From assembly GCF_016097415.1 (NCBI RefSeq), contig NZ_JAEHGE010000001.1:1909157-1973156 (forward strand): a stretch of DNA of 64,000 bases. Direction: 5' to 3'. Position numbers and translations under genes: made by a program. Position 1 is the first letter of the stretch. Each line of letters begins with the position of its first letter. A model generated the notes under the pieces. That model did no database searches. It saw nothing but the letters and a program-made list of their open reading frames with translations, and was not told where the DNA came from. Positions 21,605 to 30,697 of the stretch are shown here, in pieces. This stretch comes from a sulfur-oxidizing endosymbiont of Gigantopelta aegis. GTDB lineage: Bacteria; Pseudomonadota; Gammaproteobacteria; GRL18.

Positions 21605-22270
21605 TTAATTTTCATTAATCGCTTCCCTAGTTTTCCATTGTTCTACTATTTGAATGACGGGTGGTTGGCCAATATCGGTTGGCCAGGAATCGACAGCATA
21701 ATATTGTTCATGGCGTTTGTCTTTTATTTGTGCAGACCAATGCTGGCCCATTAGATAGGGAGAGCGGTAGATGGGGGAATAAAGTTCATGCCGTTGTAAT
21801 AAACCCAGTTGCTTGATAAATTCAAGATAATGGGTGCTATTAACCGTTGAATCAATGCAATCCATACGTCCAGACAAGCCATTATCATTGAAATTTTTGG
21901 CCTTGTCATTGTACACCGGTGTTTGTGAGGCAGCGACCTGTTCAAGCAGTGCAATGGATTGGGCAATTGCCAGACGTTCGCCCTTGGAGGAACTGTCAGC
22001 TTGGGAAAAAACATTTTTAATGGCCTCAATGGTGTGCTTGGGGATGTGAATGATTTTTTTGCTATGACAACCATAGTTAAAACAAATTGAGATTTTCTGT
22101 GGTGCGAGATCAGTCGCTTGTAATAACAATGCCACTTTTTCATGCGTTGAAATTCTAGGCGTAAGAAAATCATCACTGTCATCAGCATAAACCAGGCTTG
22201 AGTTAAGACAGAGCATTAGAGTAAGGGCAATCAGATAGACGATTTTAGAGCAAGCTTGAAAGCAGTGCAT
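21605..22270 (-). CDS. Secreted protein of unknown function with conserved-looking Cys/His/Asp motifs
   Basis: The 221-residue protein has a signal peptide ending near VYADD. The mature part has ICFNYGCHSKK, RMDCIDSTVNSTHYL, GQHWSAQIKDKRHEQYYAVDSW and a Trp-rich end. A Cys next to a helix, then a His-containing strand (QHWSAQI), then Asp in YAVDSW, is the order of catalytic residues in papain/transglutaminase-like folds. A hydrolase is therefore possible. I do not recognise a named family. It is divergent from flhA and transcribed alone. Confidence 0.65.
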   Translation of the reverse strand: MHCFQACSKIVYLIALTLMLCLNSSLVYADDSDDFLTPRISTHEKVALLLQATDLAPQKISICFNYGCHSKKIIHIPKHTIEAIKNVFSQADSSSKGERLAIAQSIALLEQVAASQTPVYNDKAKNFNDNGLSGRMDCIDSTVNSTHYLEFIKQLGLLQRHELYSPIYRSPYLMGQHWSAQIKDKRHEQYYAVDSWPTDIGQPPVIQIVEQWKTREAINEN

Positions 22271-22423
22271 GAGATTAAGCCTGACGTTAAGTTTCTTTGA
22301 GTTTAATCGAAGTTAAAAAAAAATCAAACCTGCGCAGCCATAATTATTGGCACATAATCTGCTTTGAGTACTAATAATACGAAATAAATAAGCATTTCGT
22401 CAAAAATTAGTCACAGGATTTTT

Positions 22424-24250
22424 ATGGCCACCCTAGCAGAAAGTAGTATTAAAACTCGAATTAGTGAGCTGATTCAAGGTGGTCTTGGTGCCCCCATACT
22501 CTTGATGGGTATGTTGGCCATGGTTATTTTACCCATGCCGACTATTTTGCTGGATATGTTTTTCACTTTCAACATTACTCTCGCACTGATTATTCTTCTG
22601 ATCGTTATTTACGCCAAAAAACCGCTTGATTTTGCTATTTTCCCTACCGTTATTTTGATTGCTACCTTATTGCGTTTGTCATTAAATGTGGCTTCAACAC
22701 GGGTGGTTTTATTACATGGTCATGAAGGCCCAGATGCTGCAGGAAAGGTGATTCAGTCTTTTGGTGAGGTGGTCATTGGTGGCAATTTTGCGGTTGGTTT
22801 AGTGGTTTTTATTATCCTGATCATTATCAACTTTATCGTTGTGACCAAGGGTGCTGGACGGGTTGCTGAAGTGAGTGCCCGTTTTACTTTGGATAGTATG
22901 CCCGGTAAACAAATGGCCATTGATGCCGATTTGAATCAAGGCCTGATCGATCAAGATGAAGCAAAAAATCGCCGTGAAGAAGTCACCCGCGAAGCAGATT
23001 TTTATGGTTCTATGGATGGTGCCAGTAAGTTTGTTCGGGGTGATGCCATTGCTGGGATATTGATTACTCTGATTAATGTGGTCGGTGGCTTTGTCATTGG
23101 CATGGTTCAGCATGATATGAGTGCTGCGGATGCAGCGGAAGTTTTTGTGTTACTGACCATTGGTGATGGCCTAGTCGCACAAATACCGGGACTCATTCTT
23201 TCCACTGCTGCTGGTATTATGGTGACGCGTGAAAACCGTGAAGGAGACATGGGCGGTAAGTTCATCGAAGACTTATTCAGCAAGCCTAAAACGCTAGGCG
23301 TTACCGCATTCATTATGGCTGTGATGGGTATTGTGCCCGGTATGCCTCATCTGGCTTTTTTAAGTTTTGCGGGTATGAGTGGATTTGCTGCATGGCGCAT
23401 TCATAACAAGACACAAAATACTGAACTTGAAGTAATTCAAGAGAAAAAAGAGCTACAACAGCAAGCGACTGAAGAATCATCGAGTGATCTTAAAGAATTA
23501 AGTTGGGATGATGTAATGCCCATTGATTCCATTGGTCTTGAAGTGGGCTACCGCCTGATTCCCATGGTGGATAAATCTCAGGGTGGACAGTTAATGAGTC
23601 GTATCAAAGGGGTACGTAAAAAGCTTTCTCAAGATTTAGGCTTCTTAATCCCACCAGTGCATATTCGTGACAATTTAGATCTCGCGCCCAATGTCTATCG
23701 CATTGCTTTGATGGGCGTGTCAGTGGGTGAAGCCGAAGTACACCCCGATCACGATATGGCGATTAACCCCGGTCAGGTGTTTGGTGAAATTAATGGCATC
23801 AAAACAAAAGATCCAGCCTTTGGTTTACCGGCGACCTGGATAGAGCAAAATGAGAAAGAAAATGCACAAACGCTCGGTTATACCGTCGTTGATTCAAATA
23901 CCGTCATTGCCACTCATTTAAGCCAATTGTTGAATGAAAATGCCACGCAATTACTAGGGCATGAAGAAGTGCAGCAATTGCTTGATAGATTGGCTGTGTC
24001 AGCACCTAAACTGGTGGAAGATTTAGTGCCTAAGATTCTGCCATTGAGCACTGTCGTCAAAGTGTTACAGAATTTATTGAGTGAATCAATTCCGGTACGG
24101 GACTTTAAAACTATTATTGAAGCAATGGCAGAATACGCCGGACAAACTCAGGATGCCGGAATTTTGACAGCTCAGGTGCGTGTCGCACTCGGCCGATTTA
24201 TTGTTCAACATATCAATGGCTTAGGCACTGAATTGGTAACTTCTCAATAA
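22424..24250 (+). pseudogene. flhA: Flagellar export gate protein FlhA, C-terminus cut off by an IS
   Basis: The frame encodes 608 residues; FlhA is usually about 690-700. The N-terminal membrane half is intact: ILMGMLAMVILPMPTILLD, LDFAIFPTVILIATLLRLSLNVASTR and the cytosolic FHIPEP-type loop GRVAEVSARFTLDSMPGKQMAID. Most of the cytosolic domain is also present (IPPVHIRDNLDLAPNVY). Translation runs into the IS66-like terminal repeat at 24236, which supplies the last four codons and the stop. About 90 C-terminal residues that help bind chaperone-substrate complexes are lost. No other flagellar gene lies in the window, and export function is very likely lost. Confidence 0.92.
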
Positions 24251-25126
24251 GTCTGTGCATTTAAACAGCACAAACTTTACCTTTCAGCAACTCAGGCAGA
24301 TATGGGATCAAATTTCTCTTGCTGATCCGGTCATTAATAAAATCCCAGAATGAAATTCCTTGTTTCAAACAAGTTTTCTTTAAACTGACAAAGGTATCTC
24401 TGCAAAGTTGCCCATCCTTTGAGCGTGTACTACCACTAATTTTACGCTTAATAACATATTCTCGAATATCATTTTCACTCAAATTATTATGAAGAGGAAT
24501 ATCAGGCCGTTCCAATACCAGCAGTAATTCTGTTTTATTTCTTGCCAATCGTTTCAGTGCCTGATTCAACGTTTCAAAGCTTGTTTTAGTCCGGCACAAT
24601 TCATCAAAATGTTCAGCAATCGCTGACTTCAACGGATCATCTGGCTCAAGTTTATATTGTTTGAGATCATAAAATAGTTCCCAAATCTGAGTATGTACCC
24701 AGTTCAGTTCTTTATCATGTCGCTCATTGAGTGGTAGTATCCGCTGAAACACTCTGTCTGCATGTATCCAACATAATGCGTGCAACAAAATATCAAATTG
24801 TCCTGCATCATCACTCACAATCACCAAATCACTTGGAAAGCCACTGTTAATTAATGCCCCCAGTAAAGCGCCTTCTGTGGCAATGCGAACATGCCGTTGT
24901 GTTATGATACTATTGTTCTGCAGATAGTATTTCCAGGCTTCTTCATTATCAAAGCAAGTCTGATGACTTTGTTCAATAACGCTCAATGGCTTGTGAGGTA
25001 ATTTTTCTGCTCTCATATAATCAAGTGCTGCATCGTTGAGCGTATAATCAACAGCAGCACCTCGTAACAATTGTAGAAAATTAATCCGGCTCTTATATCG
25101 AGTACTTGAAAACCAGGCAAAGGTTT
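24236..25126 (-). mobile_element. IS66-like element (single-gene type), copy 1, 3' part only
   Basis: It begins with the terminal repeat GTAACTTCTCAATAAGTCTG, inserted in flhA, and matches copy 2 (26465-28368) closely over about 890 bp. It is then cut at AAAGGTTT by the IS3 element. The missing promoter-side 1 kb is not found beyond the IS3; an unrelated 82-bp stretch and a new IS copy follow instead. The array is therefore rearranged rather than simply nested. Confidence 0.85.
24261..25126 (-). pseudogene. IS66-like transposase, C-terminal part
   Basis: About 288 residues remain, without the N-terminal half and without a proper start. Visible are VSDDAGQFDILLHALCWIHA (a DDE acidic residue and the CWIHA motif), PDIPLHNNLSENDIREYVIK and the intact tail SLKKTCLKQGISFWDFIND. 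The tail is in frame here but frameshifted in copy 2, so each copy lacks what the other has. Confidence 0.85.
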
Positions 25127-26382
25127 TGATGTGTCAACACTTTTCCGGACAGTTTTCTAAATATTTTTTTGGCTGTTTCAAGTGATTTTTGTCATTTTGT
25201 ATTTCCTATCATTTTAGTTTCTCATGTTAACTTTAAACAGATGAAGAGAAAGGGCTTTGCCCTCTGGAACGATAGAGCCGTTCCATTCACCCAAGGTATT
25301 TTCACAACGGTAATGATCCTGTTACAATATCTTCACGGCACAGGCTGAGGAGCCGATGGCCGTCAACGGTAATGGGCGGCATTTATGTCGCCTTTTACCC
25401 CTCTTCAATCAATCGATTTAAGCTATTTCCTGCTGTATTTCATAATCGACTGGTGACAAATAATCATTAGCCGAATGAAGTCGCTCCCGATTATAAAATA
25501 CCTCAATATATTCAAATATTGCCTGCTTTGCTTCTACTCTGGTTTTGAATCGACAATGGTGCGTCAATTCAGTTTTCAAACTATGAAAGAAGCTCTCTGA
25601 TACAGCATTGTCCCAGCAATTTCCTTTGCGGCTCATAGACTGAATTATGTTATGATCCGACAATATTTTTCTATGACTATCAGAGGCATATTGGCTACCT
25701 CGGTCAGTATGCCAAAGCAATCCATCCATTGGTTTACGCTTCCATATGGCCATCAGTAAAGCATCATTGACTAGCTTGGCTTTCATTCGCTCATCCATCG
25801 ACCAGCCAACAATTTGCCTAGAGAATAAGTCAATGACAACCGCTAAATATAACCAGCCTTCCTTGGTGGCAATATAGGTAATATCACCCACATAGTAGCG
25901 ATCAGGTTGAGAGACAGTAAACTCTCTTTCCAGTAAATTTGGAGATATACGCTTATTATGCTTGGAATTAGTCGTCGCTTTAAAGCGTCTCTTCGTTTTA
26001 CAAAACAAACCGGCTTTTTTCATTAATCGACCAATTCTCCGGCGGCTTATATGAACGCCTTTTTCAGCCAGTTTTCTTTTTAAGACGACGGGTTCCATAA
26101 GTCTTGCGACTGTCTTCAAACAGTTTTTTAGCTGCTCAGTAAGCGCTTCATTTTCTTTCTCTCTATCCGTTTTAGGAGAGCTAACCCAATCATAATAGCA
26201 ACTACGGGAAACATCCATAAAACGGCACAGAATCGTTACCGGGTAATCTTTAGCCTGATCAGTTATCCATGCGTACTTCACAAAGTTTCCCTTGCAAAGT
26301 ACGCTGTGGCCTTTTTAATAAATCACGCTCCTGAATCACTTTTGCCAATTCTTTTTCAGACGTGTTAAGTATAGCCACATTA
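25127..26382 (-). mobile_element. IS3-family element with intact orfB but truncated orfA
   Basis: The 1,256-bp element starts TGATGTGTCAACACTTTTCC and ends (minus strand) TAATGTGGCTATACTTAAC. Only the last 30 or so codons of orfA remain ([17 protein letters not shown]), joined directly to the terminal repeat. The usual first 200 bp are missing. It is inserted in IS66-like copy 1. Without OrfA the OrfAB fusion transposase cannot be made. About 180 bp between the orfB stop and the left end hold no gene. Confidence 0.82.
25418..26281 (-). CDS. IS3-family transposase OrfB
   Basis: The 287-residue protein has an HTH-like N-terminus ([31 protein letters not shown]) and [16 protein letters not shown]. 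The rve integrase core has all three acidic residues: [25 protein letters not shown], and [19 protein letters not shown] with the terminal Glu. It ends DYEIQQEIA. The frame is complete. Normal expression would need a -1 frameshift from orfA, which is truncated here. Confidence 0.92.
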   Translation of the reverse strand: MKYAWITDQAKDYPVTILCRFMDVSRSCYYDWVSSPKTDREKENEALTEQLKNCLKTVARLMEPVVLKRKLAEKGVHISRRRIGRLMKKAGLFCKTKRRFKATTNSKHNKRISPNLLEREFTVSQPDRYYVGDITYIATKEGWLYLAVVIDLFSRQIVGWSMDERMKAKLVNDALLMAIWKRKPMDGLLWHTDRGSQYASDSHRKILSDHNIIQSMSRKGNCWDNAVSESFFHSLKTELTHHCRFKTRVEAKQAIFEYIEVFYNRERLHSANDYLSPVDYEIQQEIA

Positions 26383-26464
26383 CTTCGCTATAGATTGATC
26401 AAAACAAACTCTCAAGAAATACTTAAAAAAACAATCTTTTTTCTTTTTGTAGGATTTAAACCAC
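26383..26464. other. 82-bp orphan segment between two IS copies
   Basis: This AT-rich stretch lies between the end of the IS3 element and the start of IS66-like copy 2. It matches neither element by eye, nor does it continue flhA or the cytochrome gene. It is probably the last scrap of DNA that separated two formerly distant insertions. No gene or clear motif is seen in it. Confidence 0.5.
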
Positions 26465-28368
26465 GTAACTTCTCAATAAGTCTGTGCATTTAAACAGCAC
26501 AAACTTTACCTTTCAGCAACTCAGGCAGATATGGGATCAAATTTCTCTTGCTGATCCGGTCATTAATAAAATCCCAGAATGAAATTCCTTGTTTCAAACA
26601 ATTTTCTTTAAACTGACAAAGGTATCTCTGCAAAGTTGCCCATCCTTTGAGCGTGTACTACCACTAATTTTACGCTTAATAACATATTCTCGAATATCAT
26701 TTTCACTCAAATTATTATGAAGAGGAATATCAGGCCGTTCCAATACCAGCAGTAATTCTGTTTTATTTCTTGCCAATCGTTTCAGTGCCTGATTCAACGT
26801 TTCAAAGCTTGTTTTAGTCCGGCACAATTCATCAAAATGTTCAGCAATCGCTGACTTCAACGGATCATCTGGCTCAAGTTTATATTGTTTGAGATCATAA
26901 AATAGTTCCCAAATCTGAGTATGTACCCAGTTCAGTTCTTTATCATGTCGCTCATTGAGTGGTAGTATCCGCTGAAACACTCTGTCTGCATGTATCCAAC
27001 ATAATGCGTGCAACAAAATATCAAATTGTCCTGCATCATCACTCACAATCACCAAATCACTTGGAAAGCCACTGTTAATTAATGCCCCCAGTAAAGCGCC
27101 TTCTGTGGCAATGCGAACATGCCGTTGTGTTATGATACTATTGTTCTGCAGATAGTATTTCCAGGCTTCTTCATTATCAAAGCAAGTCTGATGACTTTGT
27201 TCAATAACGCTCAATGGCTTGTGAGGTAATTTTTCTGCTCTCATATAATCAAGTGCTGCATCGTTGAGCGTATAATCAACAGCAGCACCTCGTAACAATT
27301 GTAGAAAATTAATCCGGCTCTTATATCGAGTACTTGAAAACCAGGCAAAGGTTTCATTGCCAACGTGAGTACAATAACCATTCTTTCCATCATGACGACT
27401 ACCCGTATCATCAACATGGATATAAGTACTATTGTTGATACCGGCAGTTAGCAATGTATTTTTTTCAGTATGAAAATGGTCTTTGTCATGGATTAAAATC
27501 TCATTGATCTGACCCGTTGAAATATCAAAACCTAATTCTGTTAATTGTTGTATTATCAATGGCTGAGTCACTCTCTGGTGATAATATTGATAAACGATAT
27601 AACTCTGTAATGTATGGCCAAAATGTCCTATATGTGTATCAAAGCTCAATTTTCCTATACAGGTATCACCATCGGGTGTTTTATAGCGAGCCAATCGATA
27701 ACGAGTATTGAAAGGCTTAATCAGCAGCTCCTGAACAAAATAATCCTGATACCCTAAAAAACGTGAATGTTCTGGCAGGTTATCTGGTTTGATAACGGTG
27801 GTTTTATGAATAGCCAATTTCTTCTTTCGTTTACGACTTTTACTAGTCCCATTTCCTGAGTTGTTTTTCTTGCTTCCTGAATGACCTGTCGGATTATCAT
27901 TGTCATCATCCTTTGGCAATTTACTGGCTCTTATTTTAGGCTTTGGAGGTAGCTTTTTAAGCTTAGCAACTTCTGTTTTAAGGGCATCGATTTCAACCTG
28001 TTGGTTTTGAATGATTTCCTGTTGTTGCTCCATGAAAGCAAGGAGTAATCGGACTACCGGTGTCTTTTCTTCTTCAGGTATCTCTGGAATTGGGTAATTT
28101 TTTCACTATAATCAATACAGGTTGTTTTCAATAAAACAATTGTATCATGGCTTTTTAAGGCTCTTTAGTTTGCCCTGTGTTGATCAAACTCCCTCTCAGT
28201 TAAGATAATATTCAAAAATATTCTATTTCGATCTGAGACAGATCGACAGGATCATTTATAGGGATAAATTACATGGGGCAGTGAAAATGCAATTTTTGTC
28301 CTCTAAAATGCTGTCAAGACTTTTTTTGTTTTTATTTCAAGTTTTGCACAGACTTATTGAGAAGTTAC
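26465..28368 (-). mobile_element. IS66-like element (single-gene type), copy 2, full length
   Basis: The 1,904-bp element is bounded by perfect inverted repeats of more than 20 bp beginning GTAACTTCTCAATAAGTCTG. It has one large gene and no tnpA/tnpB, as in the ISBst12-type subgroup of IS66. The flanking 8 bases do not match (AAACCAC side against TGTAGATC), so it lacks a target duplication. The 330 bp upstream of its gene contains only a small GATCTG-AGA-CAGATC hairpin. Its right end truncates a cytochrome gene. Confidence 0.88.
26490..28033 (-). pseudogene. IS66-like transposase, frameshifted near the C-terminus
   Basis: The 479-codon frame has a coiled-coil N-terminus (IQNQQVEIDALKTEVAKLKK), a basic linker and the catalytic region (YIHVDDTGSRHDGKNGYCTH, SDDAGQFDILLHALCWIHAD, NNLSENDIREYVI). 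It ends prematurely at SLKKIV because one G present in copy 1 (CAAGTTTTC) is missing here (CAATTTTC). About 40 C-terminal residues are out of frame. Whether this abolishes activity is unknown. Confidence 0.87.
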
Positions 28369-28736
28369 TGTAGATCATCATAACCTCCTGAAAAGTTACC
28401 TGATTTTGAAAATAATAGAACGGGGGACTGATTAAGCAGTGGCGTATGACATACTGCGCAAGTGGGATCACCCTTGTCCTTTTTTAAATAAGCAGTGAAA
28501 AAAGGGTCAACAAATGCTTTGGCATGCAGTGATGTTTGCCATTCCTGATAGATTTCACTATGGCAGAGACCACAGTCTTTAGCTTTTAATGAAATAGCAC
28601 CTTCAGGCACTTCTTGATAGGGGATATATTGAGTTGTCTTGTCGGAGAGCTGATAGATTCCTTTTGGGTTGAGAAGGTAAACCAGCGCGATCACAATGAG
28701 AATAACGGCACTGATGATAAGCACGATTTTTTTCAT
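28365..28736 (-). pseudogene. Membrane-anchored multihaem cytochrome c, truncated by an IS
   Basis: An N-terminal membrane anchor (IVLIISAVILIVIALVYLL) is followed by two haem motifs, CGLCHSEIYQEWQTSLHAKAF and CAVCHTPLL. The spacing and SEIYQEW...HA context are those of cytochrome c554-like multihaem proteins. The frame ends GYDDLQ because the IS66-like terminal repeat supplies TAA. Further haem sites expected downstream are lost. The start at MKKIVLI is preferred over an ATG five codons earlier; a good AGGAGATTT-type ribosome site precedes it. Confidence 0.82.
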
Positions 28737-28903
28737 TAGAAATCTCCTCAAGCATTAAATTAAATGTTAAATCAAGTATTCAATCAAGTAGTGTAATAAC
28801 GTTATTGTAGCGCAAATTGTACCTAGATGCTTATTTTATTTATAATTTTACAAGACCCTCTACGGGTAATTGATTATGTGCTGCCATTTAAAAGAGGTTT
28901 ACA

Positions 28904-29635
28904 ATGTCTAAGTTCATCGGATTCAGCCATGAAGCCATTCAATTTCTGAATCAAGTGAAGCAAAATAACAATAAGCCTTGGTTTGATGCGCATTATGACT
29001 TTTATCAGCAAGATATTTTAGAAGTTTCTCGAGATCTGGTCGAAGATCTGGGTGAAGCCTTGCAACAGATTGCACCGGGCATTAATGTGGTTCCCAAGGT
29101 GAATGGCTCTATTTATCGTTTTGCAAGAGACGCTAGATTCAGCAAAGACAAAACACCTTATAAAACCCATCTGTCTTATTTGTTCTGGCAGGGGGCTTTG
29201 AAGCGTACTCGGTGTCCGGGGTTTTATTTGTCTATTCGACCAGAGTTTGTGCAAATAGGCGTTGGTATTAATCACTTTACGCCTGAGTACCTACAAGCCT
29301 GGCGACAGCAATGTGCGCATCCTCGTGCGGGCAAAGCAATTAAAAAAATAGTCGCAGCTTTAAAGAAAGCCGGTATTCAAATACATGGCGAACAATTAAA
29401 ACGCATACCGAGAGGTTTTGTGCCATGTGATGAGGCAGAAGGCTTTTTTAATGAAGATTTGATTCGTTATAAAGGCCTAAAATGCTGGTTTCAAGTGCCC
29501 TTGCCCCAGCAGGTTTATGCTGCTGATTTTGTGCCATTTTGTTATGCATATTATCAGCAATTATTACCACTTTTTGAGTGGCTGGTGGGAATTTTAAGTC
29601 ACTTTACAGTTGAGACCGATTTTTCAGATTTTTGA
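28904..29635 (+). CDS. DUF2461 family protein
   Basis: The 243-residue protein carries the complete DUF2461/TIGR02453 signature: FLNQVKQNNNKPWFDAHYD, a long helical section, YRFARDARFSKDKTPYKTH, and GFYLSIRPEFVQIGVGI. The C-terminal KGLKCWFQVPL is also typical. The biochemical function of this family is not established. It is a lone gene with an AAAGAGGTTTAC ribosome site. Confidence 0.88.
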   Translation: MSKFIGFSHEAIQFLNQVKQNNNKPWFDAHYDFYQQDILEVSRDLVEDLGEALQQIAPGINVVPKVNGSIYRFARDARFSKDKTPYKTHLSYLFWQGALKRTRCPGFYLSIRPEFVQIGVGINHFTPEYLQAWRQQCAHPRAGKAIKKIVAALKKAGIQIHGEQLKRIPRGFVPCDEAEGFFNEDLIRYKGLKCWFQVPLPQQVYAADFVPFCYAYYQQLLPLFEWLVGILSHFTVETDFSDF

Positions 29636-29732
29636 TTCTGAGCAATTTGTCACAAAAACAATTGATAAGCTAAATATTTATTAAATTTGATTTGTGGGTA
29701 CAGATTAAAAAGCAGTTTATGTCTATGCTGAA

Positions 29733-29872
29733 TATACCTCTGATACTTGGAAGTGCAGACTTCGTTCTCTTTGTTAAGAGATGTAATTTAAAGCCTCAAT
29801 CATGTAGTGCTTATACAATCAATCGGCTCTAAATCAAAATGCCTTGCTGCATTTCCAAGTATCACGGGTATA
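29733..29872. repeat. MITE-like element, 140 bp
   Basis: Terminal inverted repeats of about 26 bp (TATACCTCTGATACTTGGAA against TATACCCGTGATACTTGGAA, both continuing into an RTGCAG) enclose about 90 bp without coding potential. It lies in the 284-bp gap before a porin-like gene and may supply transcription signals to it. No second copy was noticed in the window. Confidence 0.6.
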
Positions 29873-29919
29873 CAACACTTCGAAAAAGATGTTTTCAATA
29901 AATAGTCAACGGATAGGAT

Positions 29920-30681
29920 ATGAGTAACCAAGAAACAAGCTTGCATAAAGTTTTTTTTCTATCTTTAACAGGGACTATACTCGCCTCTGTAGGGATGCTC
30001 GTGCCTACTCATATCCTAGCTTCGGATGATTTTTCTGCATACGGTATCGGCAAGCCAGCGCTTGTCAGGCCTCCGGAAAAATTGCCCAAGCAAAAAATAT
30101 CTAACGCACCCTTTTTCAAAGATTTTGAAAAAGACTTTCGTGTAAATTTCCTCCAGAGAAAATCAATAACAAGCAAGTCGGCAAAGTCCAAGTCAGCTAA
30201 AACAATCAATGACTCACCTTTGTTAATTGAACTTGATTATAAAGATCAAAATGCTACTTTTGCATCGCCTTATCATGGCATTAACTCCGAACAAAAAAAT
30301 ACCATCAATCATACCAGCAATGAATATCAAACGCGCATGGGCTATCAATTTAAGCATTTAACCCCTGAGGCAAGTCTTAAGTACAGCCCTGATTCTTATG
30401 GCTTTGGCAAATATTATAATTATGAATTAGGTGTTGCAGTGCCCATCAAAGATATTTTTTCACTGGAAACCCGTTATGGCTGGAACAAGTTTGATAAACA
30501 GGCCGAAAAAGGGGGGATGGAAGATTATCAGGACTGGAGTGTTGGCGTTTCTACCACTTATAAGGGCATGAAACTCAAAGTTGATTACATTGATATTAAC
30601 GCGGGTGACAAATCGCCTGAATGTGGACGTCTATTACCCTGCGAAAGTAAAACTGTTTTTAGCATTATCAAGAATTTCTAG
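29920..30681 (+). CDS. Outer-membrane beta-barrel-like protein (TorF/porin-like)
   Basis: The 253-residue protein has a signal peptide ending near ILASDD and a low-complexity Ser/Lys linker (SKSAKSKSAK). The C-terminal half shows alternating strands: QTRMGYQFKH, YYNYELGVAVPIKDIFSLETRYGWNKF, QDWSVGVSTTYKGMKLKVDYID. It ends in CG...CESKTVFSIIKNF with a final Phe. This ending resembles TorF-type putative porins, but the first half is not typical of them. It may be a small outer-membrane barrel. It is a lone gene. Confidence 0.6.
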   Translation: MSNQETSLHKVFFLSLTGTILASVGMLVPTHILASDDFSAYGIGKPALVRPPEKLPKQKISNAPFFKDFEKDFRVNFLQRKSITSKSAKSKSAKTINDSPLLIELDYKDQNATFASPYHGINSEQKNTINHTSNEYQTRMGYQFKHLTPEASLKYSPDSYGFGKYYNYELGVAVPIKDIFSLETRYGWNKFDKQAEKGGMEDYQDWSVGVSTTYKGMKLKVDYIDINAGDKSPECGRLLPCESKTVFSIIKNF

Positions 30682-30697
30682 CAGAGCCATAGAATGA

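Noticed and set aside
24261-25070. A separate intact transposase gene
   Set aside because: It is the C-terminal part of the gene seen more fully at 26490-28033; the ATG is internal.
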